9,647 nt of DNA. Origin: Gemmatimonadota bacterium (GTDB lineage: Bacteria; Gemmatimonadota; Gemmatimonadetes; Gemmatimonadales; Gemmatimonadaceae). The stretch is from assembly GCA_947457715.1 (NCBI GenBank), contig CANGXK010000068.1, positions 1-9,647 of the forward strand, written 5' to 3'. Under the pieces are notes generated by a model. It did not search any database and was not told the DNA's origin. It saw only the letters and a list, made by a program, of their open reading frames with translations. The position numbers and the translations under genes are program-made. Every line of letters starts with the position of its first letter. Positions within the stretch are counted from its first letter, which is position 1. Below, piece by piece: positions 7,334 through 9,647 of the stretch.

Positions 7334-8451
7334 GCGATGTCATGACGACCTTTTCGGCCCCGTGGGAAGCGTTGCTGTTCTGCATGGTGCTGCTGGCGGC
7401 GCCGGTGATCGCCCAGCCAGGGCGGCGCCAGGCCATACCGCTGCTGGCGATGATCCTCACGCAGGGCATCGCGTTCTTTTCAGGGCACGGCGCGATTGCC
7501 TACGGAGCGGTAGCCGGCAGCGCCCTGATTCATGCGGCCAGTGCGTGGCCTCTCGCGCGCACCGGCGCCTGGATGCTGCTCACGACCGCTGGCCTGGCTG
7601 CGGCCGCCGCCGTCAGTATCCATCTGGGGCATCTGACCGTCGCGTTGGTCCTCTCCGGCCTCGCCATCGCGATGCGCACGGGGGTGATGCCGCTGCACGT
7701 CGGCGTGGCGAGTCTCTGCGACCGGGCACCGTCGGTGCAGACGCAGCAACTCGCGTCGGCCATTGCGCTCGTCTTCGTACACCTGCGCTTCGTCGATCAT
7801 CACGAGGCGGCGATCATCCTGGCACCGTGGTTCATCCGCGGCGGCGCGGTCGCCGCTATCGTGGCGGCGCTGATCACGCTCGTTCAGAAGGATCTGCGCG
7901 GCTTCTATCGCGGCACGACCGCCATGCACGGCGGCATGGTGCTGGCCGCCATCGGCACCGCCAGCTACGGCAGCTTCGCGGCCGCGTTGCTGGTCATGGT
8001 CACCATGGGCCTCGCGCTCGGCGGCATCGGCATCATGACGAGCGCGCTCGAGTCGCGCGTGGGACCGGTGTCGTTCAGCGGCCCGGGCGGGCGCGTGGTG
8101 GCATTCCCCGTGCTGGCGGCCGCCTTCGCGTTGTTCGGTGGCGCCGGCGTGGGCCTGCCCGGCATGGCAGGCTTCGTAGCCGACGATCTGCTGCTCCACA
8201 CACTGTGGATGGAGAGCCCGATCAGCACGGTGGCGATCATCCTGGCCAGCGCCTTCCTCGCCGTCGCCACGCTCACCGGCTACTCGAAGACGTTCCTCGG
8301 CCGTGGCATGCCGTCGATGGCGCCGGATCTGCTCACCCGCGAACGCCTAGTCGCCGCCACGCTCCTCGCGCTCCTGCTGGTGCTCGGCTTCATGCCGGGC
8401 GTGTTGCTCACGCCGGCCGACGCCTTCCTGAGTGTGACGCCACCAGCGTAA
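7330..8451 (+). CDS. Second antiporter-like subunit, short NuoM/MrpD-like membrane protein
   Basis: A 373-residue, very hydrophobic protein whose GTG start overlaps the dabB stop (GTGA); an ATG at 7342 is an alternative. It resembles NuoM (about 510 residues) from TM5 onward. Residues 12-13 (Trp-Glu) followed by a hydrophobic helix look like the TM5 WE motif. AMRTGVMPLH (114-123) and DRAPS (131-135) match the TM7-TM8 region. LVQKDLRGFYRGTTAMHGG around Lys187 matches the DIKRxxAY segment, and GLPGMAGFVADDLLLH matches the GFxGE segment. By ungapped alignment NuoM Lys234 becomes Arg116, Lys265 becomes Leu147, and Glu407 corresponds to the Asp285/286 region. The four N-terminal helices of NuoM appear to be missing. 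It may be a structural or second ion-path subunit of the DAB complex; the function is inference. It is the last gene of the operon. Confidence 0.8.
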   Translation: MSDVMTTFSAPWEALLFCMVLLAAPVIAQPGRRQAIPLLAMILTQGIAFFSGHGAIAYGAVAGSALIHAASAWPLARTGAWMLLTTAGLAAAAAVSIHLGHLTVALVLSGLAIAMRTGVMPLHVGVASLCDRAPSVQTQQLASAIALVFVHLRFVDHHEAAIILAPWFIRGGAVAAIVAALITLVQKDLRGFYRGTTAMHGGMVLAAIGTASYGSFAAALLVMVTMGLALGGIGIMTSALESRVGPVSFSGPGGRVVAFPVLAAAFALFGGAGVGLPGMAGFVADDLLLHTLWMESPISTVAIILASAFLAVATLTGYSKTFLGRGMPSMAPDLLTRERLVAATLLALLLVLGFMPGVLLTPADAFLSVTPPA

Positions 8452-8455
8452 CGAT

Positions 8456-8485
8456 TTCCGGACGCTAGGCCGTGACGTGCCGGAA
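8456..8485 (+). terminator. Hairpin after the inorganic-carbon operon
   Basis: Starting 4 bases past the TAA, TTCCGG (8456-8461) pairs with CCGGAA (8480-8485). ACG (8462-8464) pairs with CGT (8476-8478) across a one-base bulge, leaving an 11-base loop. No T run follows, so any termination would be Rho-dependent or the stem may only protect the 3' end. Its position at the operon end is the main support. Confidence 0.35.
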
Positions 8486-8624
8486 CAGGAACGTGAGCAA
8501 CCGCGCGTTGATCGCCCTCGTCGCATCGCGCGGATGAAGACCGAGATGCCAGCCACGCCCACCGTTCCGGCGAAAGCCGCCCGATCGGTGGACGATTGCC
8601 CTCCCCTCCGGTAAGCTCTCCCCT

Positions 8625-9401
8625 ATGACCTCCTCCGCAAGACCCGTCTGCCTCATCACCGGTGCGGCCACCGGTATCGGCGCCGCCTGCGCCCGCACCT
8701 TCGCTAGCCACGGCTGGGACGTCGGCATCTGCTCGCTCGACGACGACACCCGCCCCGCCGCGGACGCCGTGGCCGCCGAATGCACCGCGCTCGGGGCGCG
8801 GGCCGAGGTAGTGTTGCTCAACGTCACCAGTGATGACAGCTGCCACGCCGCCGCCGCGACCATGCGCGAGCATTTCGGGCGCACCGACGCGTTGGTGAAC
8901 TGCGCCGGCACCACGCGCTTCATTCCCCACGCCGATCTCGACGCCTTACACGAGAGCGAGTTCGCGCGCACGTACGACGTGAATCTCACCGGCACCTTTC
9001 GCATGATCCGCGCCTGTCGCGATCTGCTGCGGGAGTCGGGGCGCGGTGCGGTGGTGAACCTGTCCAGCATCGCCGGCACGGCCGGTCTAGGGTCGAGTGT
9101 GGCCTATGCCGCATCGAAGGGCGCCGTGAGTACCCTCACGCTGTCGCTGGCCCGCGCACTCGCCCCGCATATCCGCGTGAACGCGATCGCCCCCGGCTAC
9201 GTGAGCGGTGGCTTGCCCAGTCGCGTGCTCGACGGCGACAAGCTGAAAGCGGTGGAAGAGAAGTATCTGGTCACGCAGGCGCTGCCGCGGCTGCTGCAGG
9301 TGGACGAGGTGGCGGGGCTGGCGTATTTCCTCGTGGCCGGCGCCCCCGGCATCACAGGCGAAGTGATTCGCATGGACAACGGGTTGCACCTGTATGCCTG
9401 A
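8625..9401 (+). CDS. Short-chain dehydrogenase/reductase (FabG-like 3-oxoacyl reductase family)
   Basis: A 258-residue classical SDR of normal length with a single Rossmann fold. The cofactor-binding TGAATGIG has Gly13, Gly17 and Gly19, and NCAG is at 92-95. The catalytic tetrad is complete: Asn120 (YDVNLTG), Ser148 (NLSSIAG), Tyr161 and Lys165 (YAASK). RVNAIAPGYV and the closing GITGEVIRMDNGLHL are also typical. It is cytoplasmic and NAD(P)H-dependent, reducing a keto group or oxidising an alcohol. The substrate cannot be predicted, although such proteins are often named 3-oxoacyl-ACP reductase. The ATG at 8625 starts the conserved N-terminus and has no evident ribosome binding site. It is separated from the dab operon by 173 bases and overlaps the next dehydrogenase gene by 8 bases, so those two form their own unit. 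Confidence 0.93.
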   Translation: MTSSARPVCLITGAATGIGAACARTFASHGWDVGICSLDDDTRPAADAVAAECTALGARAEVVLLNVTSDDSCHAAAATMREHFGRTDALVNCAGTTRFIPHADLDALHESEFARTYDVNLTGTFRMIRACRDLLRESGRGAVVNLSSIAGTAGLGSSVAYAASKGAVSTLTLSLARALAPHIRVNAIAPGYVSGGLPSRVLDGDKLKAVEEKYLVTQALPRLLQVDEVAGLAYFLVAGAPGITGEVIRMDNGLHLYA

Positions 9402-9647
9402 CACAGGCACTGCGGGTTCGCCTCGCATAGGATTCATCGGCACGGGGCTCATCGGCACGCCGATGGTACAGCGATTGCTGGAGTGCGGACTGTCGGTGAC
9501 GGTGTGGAACCGTACGCCCGACAAAGCCGCCCCGCTCGTGCTCGACGGCGCGACGTTGGCCGAGTCGCCGCGGGCGCTGGCCGAGTCGTGCGACATCGTG
9601 TGTCTGTGTCTCACGAATACGACGGCGGTCCACGACGTGGTGTTCGG
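9394..9647 (+). CDS. NAD(P)-dependent beta-hydroxyacid dehydrogenase family protein, N-terminal part (partial)
   Basis: The first 84 codons of a gene that continues past the window. The ATG at 9394 overlaps the SDR stop by 8 bases. After a short leader of about 10 residues comes a Rossmann motif, IGFIGTGLIGTPM, with glycines at 16, 18 and 21. Next are VTVWNRTPDKA (Asn39-Arg40-Thr41, the type of beta-2 end often associated with NADP binding) and then ESCDIVCLCLTNTTAV. This is the N-terminal NAD_binding_2 domain of the 6-phosphogluconate dehydrogenase/3-hydroxyisobutyrate dehydrogenase/tartronate semialdehyde reductase family. The catalytic Lys and the C-terminal helical domain lie outside the window, so the exact member cannot be named. 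Overlap with the SDR suggests translational coupling and possibly sequential steps of one carbonyl or hydroxyacid pathway (inference). Confidence 0.9.
   Translation, partial: MPDTGTAGSPRIGFIGTGLIGTPMVQRLLECGLSVTVWNRTPDKAAPLVLDGATLAESPRALAESCDIVCLCLTNTTAVHDVVF

Noticed and set aside
5996..8451. Reading dabB and the NuoM-like gene as part of respiratory complex I (nuoL/nuoM)
   Set aside because: There are no other nuo genes, both proteins are short, and they are translationally coupled to dabA; a DAB-type pump fits better.
7179..8468. 429-codon + strand frame covering the NuoM-like gene
   Set aside because: Arg-rich, non-membrane translation in a different frame from the coherent hydrophobic NuoM-like protein, and it overlaps the end of dabB.

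Overview
The window is GC-rich bacterial chromosomal DNA, and every supported gene lies on the + strand. The tight packing, the weak or absent Shine-Dalgarno signals and the protein types fit a GC-rich environmental bacterium. Gemmatimonadota is my best guess and a proteobacterium is possible, but nothing here fixes the taxon. I see no rRNA, tRNA, insertion sequence, CRISPR array or phage gene.

Layout. (1) 1-1329: the 3' end of a Rieske ring-hydroxylating oxygenase alpha subunit, then 4 bases later a complete YqjM-type old yellow enzyme. (2) 1330-1596: a 267-base spacer with small hairpins that presumably carries the promoter of the next operon. (3) 1597-8451: a four-gene operon. It encodes a SulP anion transporter of the bicarbonate/carbonic-anhydrase-associated type, a 970-residue DabA (DUF2309, beta-carbonic-anhydrase-like), a 445-residue NuoL-like DabB, and a 373-residue NuoM-like protein. 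The junctions are 2 bases, ATGA and GTGA, so translation is probably coupled. (4) 8452-8624: a spacer with a hairpin and a possible minus-strand gene remnant. (5) 8625-9647: an SDR-family reductase overlapping the start of a 6-phosphogluconate/3-hydroxyisobutyrate dehydrogenase-family oxidoreductase that runs off the end.

The centre of interest is the inorganic-carbon operon. DabA/DabB pairs are known energy-coupled CO2-hydrating pumps, called MpsB/MpsA in Staphylococcus. Here the pair is accompanied by a second antiporter-like membrane subunit. That subunit looks like a NuoM trimmed to begin at TM5, with its key lysines replaced. A SulP porter of a type linked to bicarbonate transport precedes them. 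The operon may therefore combine two uptake routes: direct HCO3- import, and proton-driven vectorial hydration of CO2. No RuBisCO, carboxysome or other complex I gene is visible, so the imported carbon may serve carboxylases or pH homeostasis rather than the Calvin cycle. That role is inference.
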